A stretch of DNA of 64,000 nucleotides, taken from Bacillota bacterium (GTDB taxonomy: Bacteria; Bacillota; Clostridia; Acetivibrionales; DTU013). Under the pieces are notes generated by a model, which searched no databases, had not been told where the DNA came from, and saw only the letters and a program-made list of their open reading frames with translations. Below, piece by piece: positions 9,087 to 18,565 of the stretch. The position numbers and the translations under genes were made by a program. Where the stretch lies: NCBI GenBank assembly GCA_023435745.1, contig JAEZMD010000012.1:62001-126000 (forward strand). The letters are read 5' to 3'. Within the stretch, counting starts at the first letter, position 1, and each line of letters starts with the position of its first letter.

Positions 9087-11489
9087 TTACAATATTCTGA
9101 CTTTTGCATAGAAACCGCGTTGCCTGGGATCTATCACAATACTGTTTATTATTTCGAAAGAATCTTCACACCGGATATCGTTGGAGGACGCGCCGATCAT
9201 TAATTTGATGGTTCCGGACTCTATTATCCAATTCATATCTTTGTCAATAAAAGCAAGCTGGCTTGGCATAAAGCTAAACTCTACCGTTTTCGTTTCACCT
9301 GCTTTTAATCCAATACGGGCAAAACCAAGCAGTTCCCGTTCAGGACGAACCATGGATGCTACAATGTCCGAACCATAGAGCTGCACTACCTCATCGCCGT
9401 CCCGCAGACCCGTATTTGTAATGTCAACTGTGACAGTTACTAACTTGTCTGCCTTTACCTCTTTACAAGCAATAACAAAATTGCTGTATGAAAAACTGGT
9501 GTACGAAAGACCATGTCCGAAATAGTAAAGCGGAAAGGCCGTATCGTTAATATAACCGTTAGGATTTCTAATCATGCCTGTATGTCCTGCAGAAACATAA
9601 CCGCTGCCTCTAGGAAGTCCGTAGTATATAGGGATCTGCCCCACGTTTCTCGCTGCTGTCAACGGTAGTCTGCCCGCCGGGTTGTAATCGCCAAACAGTA
9701 CGCTGGTTATGGCCTGCCCACCAAGCTCGCCGGATTGCCATACTTCGAGGATCGCATCAAAGTGCGTTGCGACATATTCGTTCGAAAGAGGACGTCCGTC
9801 AAAGTGTATAACAACCGTCTTTTTATTCAACGCACGTACGGCCCGGGCAAACTCCTCCTGTCTTCCCGGCAGATCGATACATGTGGAATCAACGCCCTCT
9901 CCTACGGTAGAAGTAATACCCCAGCCGTTTTTTCCGCCTATCGTCATAATGATAACATCAGCACCTGCCGCTGTTTGTAAAGCATATTCAATACCGGAGA
10001 CATCGCTGCCTGCATAATTGATACCTTCGGCATAACGTACTTCCGCCTGTGGTAAATACTCTCTGATTGCCTGCACCAATGACCTTGCATTCGGAAATTC
10101 CTTACGGATCTTTTTTTCGACCCGAACCGACGACTCCCGGATATCTCCGGGATGACGCTGAATGATATCATAAACGATCAGACCCGGTTCGTCAAACTCC
10201 TGCCCATCCTCTTCCCTGCTCATTGTCATGTCAAGTACAGCGGGATAGGAGAAAGTAGCGAAATAACTGCGTACTCTATCCGCATGCGGCCCGATAACAG
10301 CAATCTTTTTAACCTCTTTCGACAGAGGCAGCATATCATTGTCATTCTTCAGCAGGGTTATTCCCTCTTTAGCCATTTTAAATTTCAATTCATCAGCCTT
10401 TTTCGTGTGAAGGACCTTTTTTAGCAGTTTTTTATCCGGATAAGGGTTTTCAAACAATCCAAGTTCAAATTTAGCCCTCAGAACACGTCGTACAGACTGG
10501 TCAATTGTCTCTATTGAAATTTCACCACGTTCAACAGCCTCTTTCAACCTATAGGTATACCCCTTAGGACGTGGGTATTCAACATCCAGACCTGCTTTCA
10601 AAGCACTAATGCCCGCTTGTTCAAAGGTATCTGCAACACAGAACGGATCAACGATACGATCGATAGATACATAATCCGATACCACAAAACCTCTAAACCC
10701 AAGTCTCCCCCTTAAAAGATCCGTCAGCAGCTTGTGGGAACATGCGACCGGCTCCCCGTTAAGTGAACAGTATGAATTCATGACACTCATCAGGTCTTCT
10801 TCTATAATAGCTGCCTGAAAAGGTTTACAGTGAACTTCCTCAAGATCACGTTCAGTAATTACGCTTCGGCTCATATTCAGACCGCCTTCAGTAACACCGT
10901 GTCCGATATAGTGTTTTGCAGTAGCGGCAATTCCCTTTCTCCTGTCATCTCCCTTCAATCCTCCTATAAATGCACTCCCCATGGCGGCAGTAAGGGTCGG
11001 GTCCTCTCCGTATGTTTCTGTGACACGGCCCCATCGCGGATCACGGGTAATGTCAATTACCGGTGAAAGCGCCTGCCGGAACCCAACGGCAAAAAGCTGT
11101 TCACGGATCAATTCTGCCATCCCACGTACATTTCCCGTATTAAAGGAAGAACTTTGAGCAATAGGGCTTGGAAATACATCAGCTTCCGTAAATTGTGCTC
11201 CCGCCGACGCTTCGCAATGAATCAAGGCCGGAATTCCAAGCTCAGTCTCTTCAATCAGAAATTTTTGCAGCTGATAGGAATACTCGGCGATTAATTCTGC
11301 ATTTTCTGATACTGTAAAAGCACCTACATTCCCAATTCCGTTTGGAATGTAATCTTTGAAATCAGGGATATCCCTGCTGATTGTTACAAGGCAGGTGATC
11401 TGGTCAATTTTTTGCTCAAAGCTCATACGTCCGATTAAATCGTCTACACGTTCCTGTATATCGGCCGATGGGTCTTTATATTTATGCAT
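9087..11489 (-). CDS. Glycoside hydrolase family 3 (beta-glucosidase/beta-xylosidase type)
   Basis: About 800 residues, no signal peptide, so an intracellular exo-hydrolase acting on imported oligosaccharides. GH3 N-domain: DPRWGR near residue 140, KHYIGHG near 185 and the nucleophile Asp in GFVVSDY near 265. GH3 C-domain about 350-600, then a fibronectin-III-like domain (FGHGLSYTSFSYS onward). The start at 11489 (MHKYKD) has GGAG 7 nt upstream; the open frame extends further but that part reads as leader. It is the last gene of the operon importer-ATPase, permease, binding lipoprotein, GH3, which implies that the imported ligand is a beta-linked gluco- or xylo-oligosaccharide. The exact sugar is not readable. 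Confidence 0.92.
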   Translation of the reverse strand: MHKYKDPSADIQERVDDLIGRMSFEQKIDQITCLVTISRDIPDFKDYIPNGIGNVGAFTVSENAELIAEYSYQLQKFLIEETELGIPALIHCEASAGAQFTEADVFPSPIAQSSSFNTGNVRGMAELIREQLFAVGFRQALSPVIDITRDPRWGRVTETYGEDPTLTAAMGSAFIGGLKGDDRRKGIAATAKHYIGHGVTEGGLNMSRSVITERDLEEVHCKPFQAAIIEEDLMSVMNSYCSLNGEPVACSHKLLTDLLRGRLGFRGFVVSDYVSIDRIVDPFCVADTFEQAGISALKAGLDVEYPRPKGYTYRLKEAVERGEISIETIDQSVRRVLRAKFELGLFENPYPDKKLLKKVLHTKKADELKFKMAKEGITLLKNDNDMLPLSKEVKKIAVIGPHADRVRSYFATFSYPAVLDMTMSREEDGQEFDEPGLIVYDIIQRHPGDIRESSVRVEKKIRKEFPNARSLVQAIREYLPQAEVRYAEGINYAGSDVSGIEYALQTAAGADVIIMTIGGKNGWGITSTVGEGVDSTCIDLPGRQEEFARAVRALNKKTVVIHFDGRPLSNEYVATHFDAILEVWQSGELGGQAITSVLFGDYNPAGRLPLTAARNVGQIPIYYGLPRGSGYVSAGHTGMIRNPNGYINDTAFPLYYFGHGLSYTSFSYSNFVIACKEVKADKLVTVTVDITNTGLRDGDEVVQLYGSDIVASMVRPERELLGFARIGLKAGETKTVEFSFMPSQLAFIDKDMNWIIESGTIKLMIGASSNDIRCEDSFEIINSIVIDPRQRGFYAKVRIL

Positions 11490-11624
11490 TAGAGTACTCC
11501 TTTTCCCATAACTTATATAACAAAATACACATGATGTGCATATCAATTTCACATTCAATACTTGATTCAAAAAATAAAATAACAATCCTGGGATGGAACA
11601 ATTTATATACTTGAATTATAATAC

Positions 11625-11653
11625 CGGGATAGCCGATAGGAGCGGCTATCCCG
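11625..11653. repeat. Strong inverted repeat between binding-protein gene and GH3
   Basis: CGGGATAGCC (11625-11634) pairs with GGCTATCCCG (11644-11653). It lacks a T run on either strand, so it is more likely an mRNA-stabilising or partial-attenuation hairpin that lowers GH3 expression relative to the abundant binding protein than a full terminator. Confidence 0.55.
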
Positions 11654-11711
11654 TGGCACTTAAAAATTTTGCAACATAAATGCTGCTATCCGAACTGAAT
11701 GCTTTTCTGCT

Positions 11712-12725
11712 CTATTTGAAATTCGTTACATTTTCCTTAGTTATGATTTCAAATGGCACCATAATATCTTCAATTGTTGCCGGATCAACGCCATCACGGA
11801 TTTTTGCAAATACTTCGGCGCCAGCTTTTGCCTGGGCCTTTGCATTTTGCAGGACTGACATTGACAGTTCTCCCTCTTCAATGGAAGTCAGCGCGGAATT
11901 ACTGCCATCAAGACCGACAGTTATCACACCATCAAGACGCTTTGCAGCTTTCAGAGCTTCAACAACACCCAGAGCTGCATCGTCGTTCTGGCAGACAATA
12001 GCATCAAATTCCGTGAAAGCCTGTAAACAGTCTTCAGTTGTACTCATACCAAGATCCTTTTTATTTTCAACATTATACTCGGCAAGTATCTGCACATCTT
12101 TCCTCTGTGCCAGCAGCGTATCCATCAAACCCGCTTTACGGTCTGTATACTGCTGGTCGTTCGGCTGGCCGGTAAAGTAAATAATTTTAGCATTTTCAGG
12201 CAAAGCATCTACAAGATACTCTCCCTGCATAACACCTGCATCATAATTCTGTGAGCCAATATAGATAAAGCCGGGATATTCATTGGCGCCCCTAATGGTT
12301 GTAAGAAAAGAAATATAAGGAACTTTCGCGTTCTTAGCAGCTTCGAGTGCCGGAACAGAACCATCCAGATCATTGCTGATTGCAGAAATTATTTTCGCAT
12401 CTTGTACCAGAAAGTCGTCGATCTGACCGTTCTGAACATTTGTGTCGCCCTTTGCGTCAGTTACAATTATTTCAATCCCTTGTGATTTACTTTCCTCAAC
12501 AAGATAATCCCTAAATTTCGCACAGTAATCGTATAGATCGTTATTGTTTGCAAAGCCGACAACAAAAGCTTCTTTACCGGTGTCTGCCGGAGTTGGTTCA
12601 GCAGTGATCCCCTGGCTGGATTCCGTATTCGCATTTTTGTCCGCCGCCTGGCCGCATGCTGCCAAACTCAGAGTAAGTATGCCTATTACCATCATTAGTG
12701 TGAAAGTTCTTACAACTTTTTTCAT
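11712..12725 (-). CDS. Sugar ABC transporter substrate-binding lipoprotein
   Basis: 337 residues, periplasmic-binding-protein type I fold (RbsB/MglB class). Lipobox LAAC puts the lipidated Cys at position 24, followed by a T/E/Q-rich linker; the ligand domain begins near residue 52 (FVVGFANNND). Hinge-region signatures such as ITVGLDGSN near residue 275 and the QNDD loop near 250 are typical of galactose/ribose-type receptors. A textbook AAAGGAGG site precedes the ATG. It feeds the permease at 12792-13754 and the ATPase at 13741-15252. Confidence 0.92.
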   Translation of the reverse strand: MKKVVRTFTLMMVIGILTLSLAACGQAADKNANTESSQGITAEPTPADTGKEAFVVGFANNNDLYDYCAKFRDYLVEESKSQGIEIIVTDAKGDTNVQNGQIDDFLVQDAKIISAISNDLDGSVPALEAAKNAKVPYISFLTTIRGANEYPGFIYIGSQNYDAGVMQGEYLVDALPENAKIIYFTGQPNDQQYTDRKAGLMDTLLAQRKDVQILAEYNVENKKDLGMSTTEDCLQAFTEFDAIVCQNDDAALGVVEALKAAKRLDGVITVGLDGSNSALTSIEEGELSMSVLQNAKAQAKAGAEVFAKIRDGVDPATIEDIMVPFEIITKENVTNFK

Positions 12726-12791
12726 TTACATATCCTCCTTTTTTTTATAGCAACAGTGCAATTACCACTGGTATGCTCATTTGCCTGATTA

Positions 12792-13754
12792 TTAAGCACT
12801 TTTTTTGTTTTGCTTCGTCTTAATATCAACTATAACAGCACCCGCAATAAGTAAACCCTTTACAATCAACTGATACTGCGTCGGGACATGGAGCAAGTTT
12901 AAGATATTGTTGATGAGACCTACAATAATGGATCCGATCAGAGTGCCGCCCACTGTACCGATACCGCCCAAAAAGCTGGTACCTCCAACGATAACGGCCG
13001 TGATGGCATCAAATTCGTATCCACTGCCAACGCTCGGCTGTCCGGACATCAAGCGGGACATCAGCACCACACCGGCAAGCCCGATCAGCGCACCGCTCAA
13101 TGTGAAAATGATACGTTTGGAGCGGTTCACGTTGACACCGGAGGCAATAGTTGCTTTTTCATTCCCGCCGATGGAATATATATGCAGTCCTAATGTAGTA
13201 TTACGCATCAGCATTGCAACAATAAATACGGAAAATATCATAACGATAACAGGAGCTGGGATACCAAACAAGTCGCCTTGGCCGAGCCATCGTATCTTTT
13301 CAACGCCGTTTATAGCCTGACCGTTTGTATATATCTGTGTGATACCTTTTGCTATATTCGTCATGGCGAGTGTTGCGATAAAAGGTTGTAATTTGTAACG
13401 TGTGACCAAAAATCCATTTATCCATCCAGCCGACATACCCAGTCCGATGCCAGTTGCAAAGGCCAGCGGCACACTGCCGGTGGAAGCCAGTACTCCAGCG
13501 GAAAAGCAGGCCGACATGGTGCATACAAGTCCGGCGGATAAGTCTATCATGCCTGATACGATCAGCATTGTTTCAGCACAAGCAATAATCGTCACTACAC
13601 TGATCTGTTTCATAATGTTGATCAGGTTCTGCGGCTTTACAAAATTTTGGTTTATCATAGCCGAGGCTGCGAACAAAATAATCAAAATAATAAAAATCCC
13701 GTACTTACGGTAAACGGATGCAAAGCTTACCTCTTTGAGTCTACTGCTTTTCAT
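12792..13754 (-). CDS. Sugar ABC transporter permease (RbsC-like)
   Basis: About 320 residues, eight or more membrane segments, BPD_transp_2 family. The conserved cytoplasmic loop GGNEKATIASGVNV and the segment GGTSFLGGIGTVGGTLIG are diagnostic for the RbsC/XylH/MglC group. The ATG at 13754 overlaps the end of the ATPase gene by 14 nt; a TTG 21 nt earlier is in frame but less well spaced from the GGTGG site. Forms the membrane channel with the two-headed ATPase. Confidence 0.92.
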   Translation of the reverse strand: MKSSRLKEVSFASVYRKYGIFIILIILFAASAMINQNFVKPQNLINIMKQISVVTIIACAETMLIVSGMIDLSAGLVCTMSACFSAGVLASTGSVPLAFATGIGLGMSAGWINGFLVTRYKLQPFIATLAMTNIAKGITQIYTNGQAINGVEKIRWLGQGDLFGIPAPVIVMIFSVFIVAMLMRNTTLGLHIYSIGGNEKATIASGVNVNRSKRIIFTLSGALIGLAGVVLMSRLMSGQPSVGSGYEFDAITAVIVGGTSFLGGIGTVGGTLIGSIIVGLINNILNLLHVPTQYQLIVKGLLIAGAVIVDIKTKQNKKSA

Positions 13755-15252
13755 TTTTTGATCCACCCTCCACAATCATTTTCATTATTTTATCCTGTGT
13801 TGCCTCTTCTCTACTTAATTCACCAATAATCCGACCATCTGCAATAACCTTTATCCTATGACTCATTGCAAGGACTTCAGACATTTCGGAAGAAATCAGT
13901 ATAATAGACATACCTTCCTCAGCAAGCTTTACTATAAGTTTGTAAATTTCCTGTTTTGCACCAACGTCAATTCCCCTGGTCGGCTCATCCAATATCAGCA
14001 GTTTGACATCCCGGACCAGCCATTTTGAAAGGACAACCTTCTGCTGGTTTCCTCCGCTGAGCATGCCGACGATTGTATCTATACCCGGTGCTTTAACAGA
14101 CAGTATCCGGCATATCTCCTCGACCCTTTGCTTTATCAGAAAATGTTTCAGGATACCTTTATCGGCAAAAATATCACTGTTTGGCAAGGTTATATTATCT
14201 TTTATACTTCGCACACCTGCAAAACCGTATATGCTGCGATCTTCCGTCACCATGGCAATTCCGGCTTTGATAGCATCCCTTGTATTTTTGACTGTCAATG
14301 GTTTACCCTCAAGAAATATTTCTCCTTCGTCATACCGTTCCAAGCCGAATATCGCACGGACAATTTCGCTGCGTCCGGCCCCCATCATCCCGGCAAAGCC
14401 CAATATCTCACCCTTATTCAGTGAAAAGCCCACGTTTTTGAATATGCCACTTGTTGTCAGATTTTTCACCTCCAGCAATTTATTCTTGCCGGGCTGATTC
14501 AGCGGTGGATAAATATCCTTCATCTTCCTACCCACCATCATGCTGATCAATGTGTCCTGATCTATGTCTCTGATCGTAGAGTGTCCGATATACTCTCCAT
14601 CGCGAAGAACCGTTACTTCATCACACACAGCGAATACTTCATCCAACTTGTGGGATATGAAAACCATGGCAATTCCTTTTTTCTTCAGAACCGCAATTTG
14701 TTCAAACAGGTACTTGGTCTCAATACTTGTCAAAGCAGAAGTCGGCTCGTCAAAAATTATCACTCTGCTATTTCGGGATATGGCTTTTATGATTTCGATC
14801 ATTTGCTTCTGAGCTACGCTTAGATTACGCATAATCGTATTAGGATCATAATCCAGACACAAGTTTGCTAAAAATTCCTGAGTAAGCTGAAGACGCTTTT
14901 TTTTATCTACTATTCCTTTACATTTAAGTGGTTCGCGTCCTAGAAAGATGTTTTCCGCTAAGGTAAGATCAGGGATCGGATTTAATTCCTGTGGTACAAT
15001 TGCAATTCCCATATTTAATGCATCTTTTTCCGATTTGAAATGTACTTCCCCGCCGTCAACAAATACCTGTCCTTCATAGTTGGCATATGTCCCTGAGAGT
15101 ATTTTCATCAACGTAGATTTGCCTGCGCCATTTTCTCCGACGAGTGCATGCACCCTACCGGCTTTTAAAGCCAGATTGACATTATCCAGTGCCACAACTC
15201 CGGGGAATTCTTTTCGGATATTTTTTAACTCAACGATTATCTGATCACTCAC
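13741..15252 (-). CDS. Sugar ABC transporter ATP-binding protein, two nucleotide domains (RbsA/MglA-like)
   Basis: 503 residues. First ATPase half: Walker A GENGAGKST near residue 38, signature LSVAQKQ near 145, Walker B IFDEPTSAL near 165. Second half: degenerate Walker A (GMMGAGRSE) near 290, canonical LSGGNQQK near 400, Walker B LILDEPTRGID near 420. This asymmetry is normal for the class. GTG start with GGAG 8 nt upstream. First gene of the importer/GH3 operon; the promoter and two LacI-type operators lie just upstream. Confidence 0.95.
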   Translation of the reverse strand: MSDQIIVELKNIRKEFPGVVALDNVNLALKAGRVHALVGENGAGKSTLMKILSGTYANYEGQVFVDGGEVHFKSEKDALNMGIAIVPQELNPIPDLTLAENIFLGREPLKCKGIVDKKKRLQLTQEFLANLCLDYDPNTIMRNLSVAQKQMIEIIKAISRNSRVIIFDEPTSALTSIETKYLFEQIAVLKKKGIAMVFISHKLDEVFAVCDEVTVLRDGEYIGHSTIRDIDQDTLISMMVGRKMKDIYPPLNQPGKNKLLEVKNLTTSGIFKNVGFSLNKGEILGFAGMMGAGRSEIVRAIFGLERYDEGEIFLEGKPLTVKNTRDAIKAGIAMVTEDRSIYGFAGVRSIKDNITLPNSDIFADKGILKHFLIKQRVEEICRILSVKAPGIDTIVGMLSGGNQQKVVLSKWLVRDVKLLILDEPTRGIDVGAKQEIYKLIVKLAEEGMSIILISSEMSEVLAMSHRIKVIADGRIIGELSREEATQDKIMKMIVEGGSKNEKQ

Positions 15253-15278
15253 CTAATTCTCTCCTTTGAGTTCAACCT

Positions 15279-15293
15279 GTTAAACCGCTTAAC
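15279..15293. promoter_or_regulatory. LacI-type operator 1
   Basis: GTTAAACCGCTTAAC, a quasi-palindrome with GTTAA/TTAAC arms, lying downstream of the operon promoter where a bound repressor would block transcription. It matches operator 2 at 15467-15481 in 12 of 15 positions. Confidence 0.6.
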
Positions 15294-15342
15294 CACAAAA
15301 TAAATGAATTAGAAATTTTTATAAAAGCAATTTTATGGCACA

Positions 15343-15371
15343 AGTATAGCATTGAATTATCAGCATATCAA
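15343..15371 (-). promoter_or_regulatory. Promoter of the sugar ABC/GH3 operon
   Basis: Reading leftward, TTGATA (15366-15371) and TATACT (15343-15348) with a 17-nt spacer, 90 nt before the GTG start of the ATPase gene. Flanked by the two operators. Confidence 0.7.
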
Positions 15372-15466
15372 TAGTTTTTATAGATTTTTTTCTAAATGAA
15401 ACATAAAGGATAATATTCTTACAATTTTTTTATAATATCTTTTCATAATTAAAGAACCGTTACTTT

Positions 15467-15481
15467 GCTAAATCGTTTAAC
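15467..15481. promoter_or_regulatory. LacI-type operator 2
   Basis: GCTAAATCGTTTAAC, same arms and centre as operator 1 (shared pattern GYTAAAYCGYTTAAC), 188 nt centre to centre upstream. The pair would suit DNA looping by a LacI-family tetramer, which is an inference. Confidence 0.5.
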
Positions 15482-15545
15482 TTGTCATGTAAGAATATTA
15501 CAACAGGTTTTCTGAGTAAAAAATCGTGAATATCCGGTAATATAG

Positions 15546-16565
15546 TTATGATCGTCGGCTGATACTACCGCGCAAAATAAGGGCAGGTTCATACAAAATT
15601 GTTTTTCGTTCGCCGCACCCGTTTTCTATTTCTTTAACAAGTTCTTTTGCTAGAAGCTTACCCATTTCTTTGGTAGGTACATTAATAGTTGAGAGCGGCA
15701 CCTCTAAAACATCGGAAAAAGGTACGTTATCGAAGCCTATTATCGATATATCCCTTGGGATCTTAACACCATACTGCCTTGCACTCTGATAAAGGCCAAA
15801 TGCCATTTCATCATTAAAAGAAAATATTGCCGTAGCGTTCTGTCCCAATAGGTAAGAAAGCGCTTTACTGCCGCTGCTCATTGAATAGTCGCCCTGATAA
15901 ACAAGTTCCTCGGCAAATGGGATTTCTGCCTCCTGTAATGCCTGTTTATACCCTTCAAGACGTGATAACGTTACACGGAAATCCAACGGTCCGCTAACAC
16001 ACCCTATACGCTTATGTCCGCATTCGATCATATGCTTTGTCGCGAGGTAACCGCCTTTGCTATAGTTAAAGCAAATATTTGCGCCTGAGCATGTAAGTGC
16101 GAAATGGTCATTACACATAACCGGAACTCCCGCCGCGTCAAGGAAAACTTCCGGAGAGACGCCATTCATTTTTGTTGTGAGTAAAGCAGGCTGAGCATAT
16201 ATAATCCCTTCAACACCGGCTGCTACAAGTTCACTTACCATTTTCTGAACATCCGTATTTTTATCATTAATTATATGACACAGCAAAGTATAACCATGTT
16301 TTTGTAGATTTTCTTCAATTGCCATAAATTGCGAAGCTATATGAGTATTCCTAAGATCAGAAATAATCAAACCAATCAGTTTGCTCCTATTTGTGGCAAG
16401 GCTAACGGCAGCCCTATTGGGCGTATATTTCATCTGTTTGGCAGTTTCCAGAATCCTGGCCTTTGTCTCTTTCGAAACGCGGCTCGGCTTATCAGAGAGA
16501 GCCAACGACACTGCCGCAGCAGATACACCGCATGCCTTTGCTATATCTTTTATTGTTATTTTCAT
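15546..16565 (-). CDS. LacI-family transcriptional regulator
   Basis: 339 residues. N-terminal helix-turn-helix ITIKDIAKACGVSAAAVSLAL and the hinge-helix stretch near residue 50, then a sugar-binding periplasmic-protein-like core (LIGLIISDLRNTH near 62; ISIIGFDNVPFS near 275). It sits directly upstream of, and in the same direction as, the sugar importer/GH3 operon and is the obvious candidate to bind the two operators in 15253-15545. It has its own promoter at 16598-16626. Confidence 0.93.
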   Translation of the reverse strand: MKITIKDIAKACGVSAAAVSLALSDKPSRVSKETKARILETAKQMKYTPNRAAVSLATNRSKLIGLIISDLRNTHIASQFMAIEENLQKHGYTLLCHIINDKNTDVQKMVSELVAAGVEGIIYAQPALLTTKMNGVSPEVFLDAAGVPVMCNDHFALTCSGANICFNYSKGGYLATKHMIECGHKRIGCVSGPLDFRVTLSRLEGYKQALQEAEIPFAEELVYQGDYSMSSGSKALSYLLGQNATAIFSFNDEMAFGLYQSARQYGVKIPRDISIIGFDNVPFSDVLEVPLSTINVPTKEMGKLLAKELVKEIENGCGERKTILYEPALILRGSISRRS

Positions 16566-16597
16566 ATTGTCACCAACCGGTATTTAAATATGAAATC

Positions 16598-16626
16598 AGT
16601 ATAACAGAAAAGTTTTTTTTAAACAA
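16598..16626 (-). promoter_or_regulatory. Promoter of the LacI-family gene
   Basis: Reading leftward, TTGTTT (16621-16626) and TATACT (16598-16603), 17-nt spacer. Confidence 0.55.
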
Positions 16627-16762
16627 TCATGCAAGCCCGGTCAGTTGTATTTACCACAATAACCAATTACATATTATACATTTCATCCGGACAATTCCTT
16701 CATGGATATATTAAGCTTGATCACACTGCTTTTCTAATATGATATTGTTATTAAAAAATCCG

Positions 16763-17764
16763 TCAATTCACATACCTGTTCACATCGTTGAGTGTGATTC
16801 CCTGATGCAGCGCTATATTCAGGCCGTTGGCGATAACCTTGGCAACCTTCTTTACTACTTCGTCTATTTCCTTCGGCGTGACGATCAGGTTGCCAATATA
16901 AGGCTCCAGAACCTCTTTGATCATGTTATATTTCTCATCTCTGTCAATACTCTTCATCATGTTGTAGAACTCAGTGCCCTGAGGCGCCTGCTCGATCATA
17001 CTGTCAAGGACAAGGTCGATGGTGTCGTTTGCCATGGTAGCAGCATCAACCACCGTCGGAACTCCGATCGCTATAACCGGGATCCCGAGCGTAGCTCTGG
17101 ACAGCTCCATGCGTTTGTTTCCAACACCTGAGCCCGGCGAGATACCGGTATCGGCGATCTGAATAGTTGTGTTGACACGCTCCATCTTCCGAGATGCCAG
17201 CGCATCGATGGCAATCACATAATCCGGTCTGATTCGCTCAACGATTCCCCGGATGATTTCTCCTGTCTCGATTCCGGTGATTCCAAGCACGCCGGGCGCC
17301 ACTGCGCAAACCGGCCTCACCCCTTCGTCCACCTGTTCCGGCAGATATTCCAGCAGATGTCTGGTGACCATCATACTCGAAACCACCTTCGGTCCCAGCG
17401 CGTCCGGCGTCACATTCCAGTTGCCCAGACCGACGACCAGCGTCATTGATTTTTCACCCAGCTTCAATATCCCTGCCAACTCCTGACCAAGAGCCTTACA
17501 GGTGTTCTCATACAGCTCCTGGTCATTGTCTCTCAGCCCGGGGATCTCCAGCGTGACATAGTTTCCCATGGGCTTGCCGATCGCCTTTTCTCCGGCTGGC
17601 GTCTCCACTACAACTCTTGTGATTTTTATCTCGTCGTTTCCCGCATTTTCCAGCCTGATACCGGGGATTTCCTGCTGCTCGTTTTTTTCCTTTAAGGACT
17701 GCTCCCGCAACAGCTCATGAGCCTCCAGCGTTAAATCCGTTCTTACATTTTTCAATCCGGCCAT
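16763..17764 (-). CDS. gpr: GPR endopeptidase (spore germination protease)
   Basis: 333 residues from the ATG at 17764, which has a GAGG site 5 nt upstream; an open TTG extension is not needed. GPR is made in the forespore as a zymogen and degrades small acid-soluble spore proteins on germination. Family stretches include the start VRTDLTLEAHEL (where the propeptide is cut), VVGLGNWNVTPDALGP near 120, and GVLGITGIETGEI near 175. Its position close to rpsT, holA and comEC is a conserved clostridial arrangement. It shows that the organism is an endospore former. Confidence 0.96.
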   Translation of the reverse strand: MAGLKNVRTDLTLEAHELLREQSLKEKNEQQEIPGIRLENAGNDEIKITRVVVETPAGEKAIGKPMGNYVTLEIPGLRDNDQELYENTCKALGQELAGILKLGEKSMTLVVGLGNWNVTPDALGPKVVSSMMVTRHLLEYLPEQVDEGVRPVCAVAPGVLGITGIETGEIIRGIVERIRPDYVIAIDALASRKMERVNTTIQIADTGISPGSGVGNKRMELSRATLGIPVIAIGVPTVVDAATMANDTIDLVLDSMIEQAPQGTEFYNMMKSIDRDEKYNMIKEVLEPYIGNLIVTPKEIDEVVKKVAKVIANGLNIALHQGITLNDVNRYVN

Positions 17765-18005
17765 TTTATCCTCTCTCTTTCTTTTCTGTGCATGCTTGCA
17801 GTATTGATTTTGCCGCAACAAGCTTAGCGACTTGGTGCAGTGCAATCGTATTGTGATTTATATAGCTTTCCACAATAATGCATAAAAAATAAGCGAGAAG
17901 ACCCGCCGAAATAACAAGTGAAAGGTTATGCCAAAAAAAGTGAGGGGTTGATTCAGTACAACGATATATTAAAGCATCAGTCGTTACAGTTGAATGGCTA
18001 TCAAC

Positions 18006-18452
18006 CTATATATAGAACATCAGCGAGTCGCCGCCCTTTTGCTTTTCCGCTTCTACGGCCAGCATTTCGAGCGTAATCCCGCTCAAGGTTTTCTTTACTG
18101 ATTTGTCCAGAGAATCAAAGGCACAGGACCGCATGGCCTCTTCTATATCGGGCGCCTTACCTAAAACCGTGTCTTCAGCTTTTTCAAACAGCGATGTCTC
18201 AACTGCAGACAAAACATCCAGCACAGTTATCTGACCGGGCTTCCGTATCAGTTGATACCCGCCCTGGGCCCCCTTTATCGAGTTAACGATCTTGCCGCGT
18301 TTCAGCAGCGAAAAGACCTGTTCCAGATAGATCTTGGATATGCCAAGTTTTTCAGAAATGCTGATTACCGTGATATGTTCCCCATTATTATATTGCTGTG
18401 CCATGCTGATAACAGCTGCCAGCGCATATCTTCCCTTTGCTGAAATTCTCAT
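18006..18452 (-). CDS. Rrf2-family transcriptional regulator
   Basis: 148 residues. N-terminal winged helix with MRISAKGRYALAAV and the wing motif GAQGGYQL near residue 62, typical of Rrf2. The C-terminal half has a single cysteine (RSCAF), so it lacks the three-cysteine [2Fe-2S] cluster site of IscR/NsrR and probably senses something else or through cysteine redox as in CymR-like members. GAGG site 8 nt upstream of the ATG. An AT-rich dyad at 18488-18504 may be its own operator. No cysteine-desulfurase genes are adjacent. Confidence 0.88.
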   Translation of the reverse strand: MRISAKGRYALAAVISMAQQYNNGEHITVISISEKLGISKIYLEQVFSLLKRGKIVNSIKGAQGGYQLIRKPGQITVLDVLSAVETSLFEKAEDTVLGKAPDIEEAMRSCAFDSLDKSVKKTLSGITLEMLAVEAEKQKGGDSLMFYI

Positions 18453-18487
18453 ATATATAGCCTCATTTCACATGACAATATTGTTTT

Positions 18488-18504
18488 CATATATTAATTA
18501 TATG
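18488..18504. promoter_or_regulatory. Possible operator overlapping Rrf2 gene -10 box
   Basis: CATATATTAATTATATG, a 17-nt near-palindrome that includes a leftward TATAAT (18497-18502), 36 nt before the Rrf2 gene start. Suggests autoregulation; the matching -35 is weak. Confidence 0.35.
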
Positions 18505-18565
18505 TATTAAATGATATGAGAAAACAGCTTGTTTGTCAATAGCGAAGCAGCAGTCCGGAAATGCA

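Noticed and set aside
8690..9100. 136-codon plus-strand open frame over 8690-9100
   Set aside because: It runs antisense through the start of the M50 gene and the terminator hairpin, with no ribosome site.
15253..15545. Small gene in the leader of the sugar ABC operon
   Set aside because: No open frame with a ribosome site; the region is explained by a promoter and two operators.
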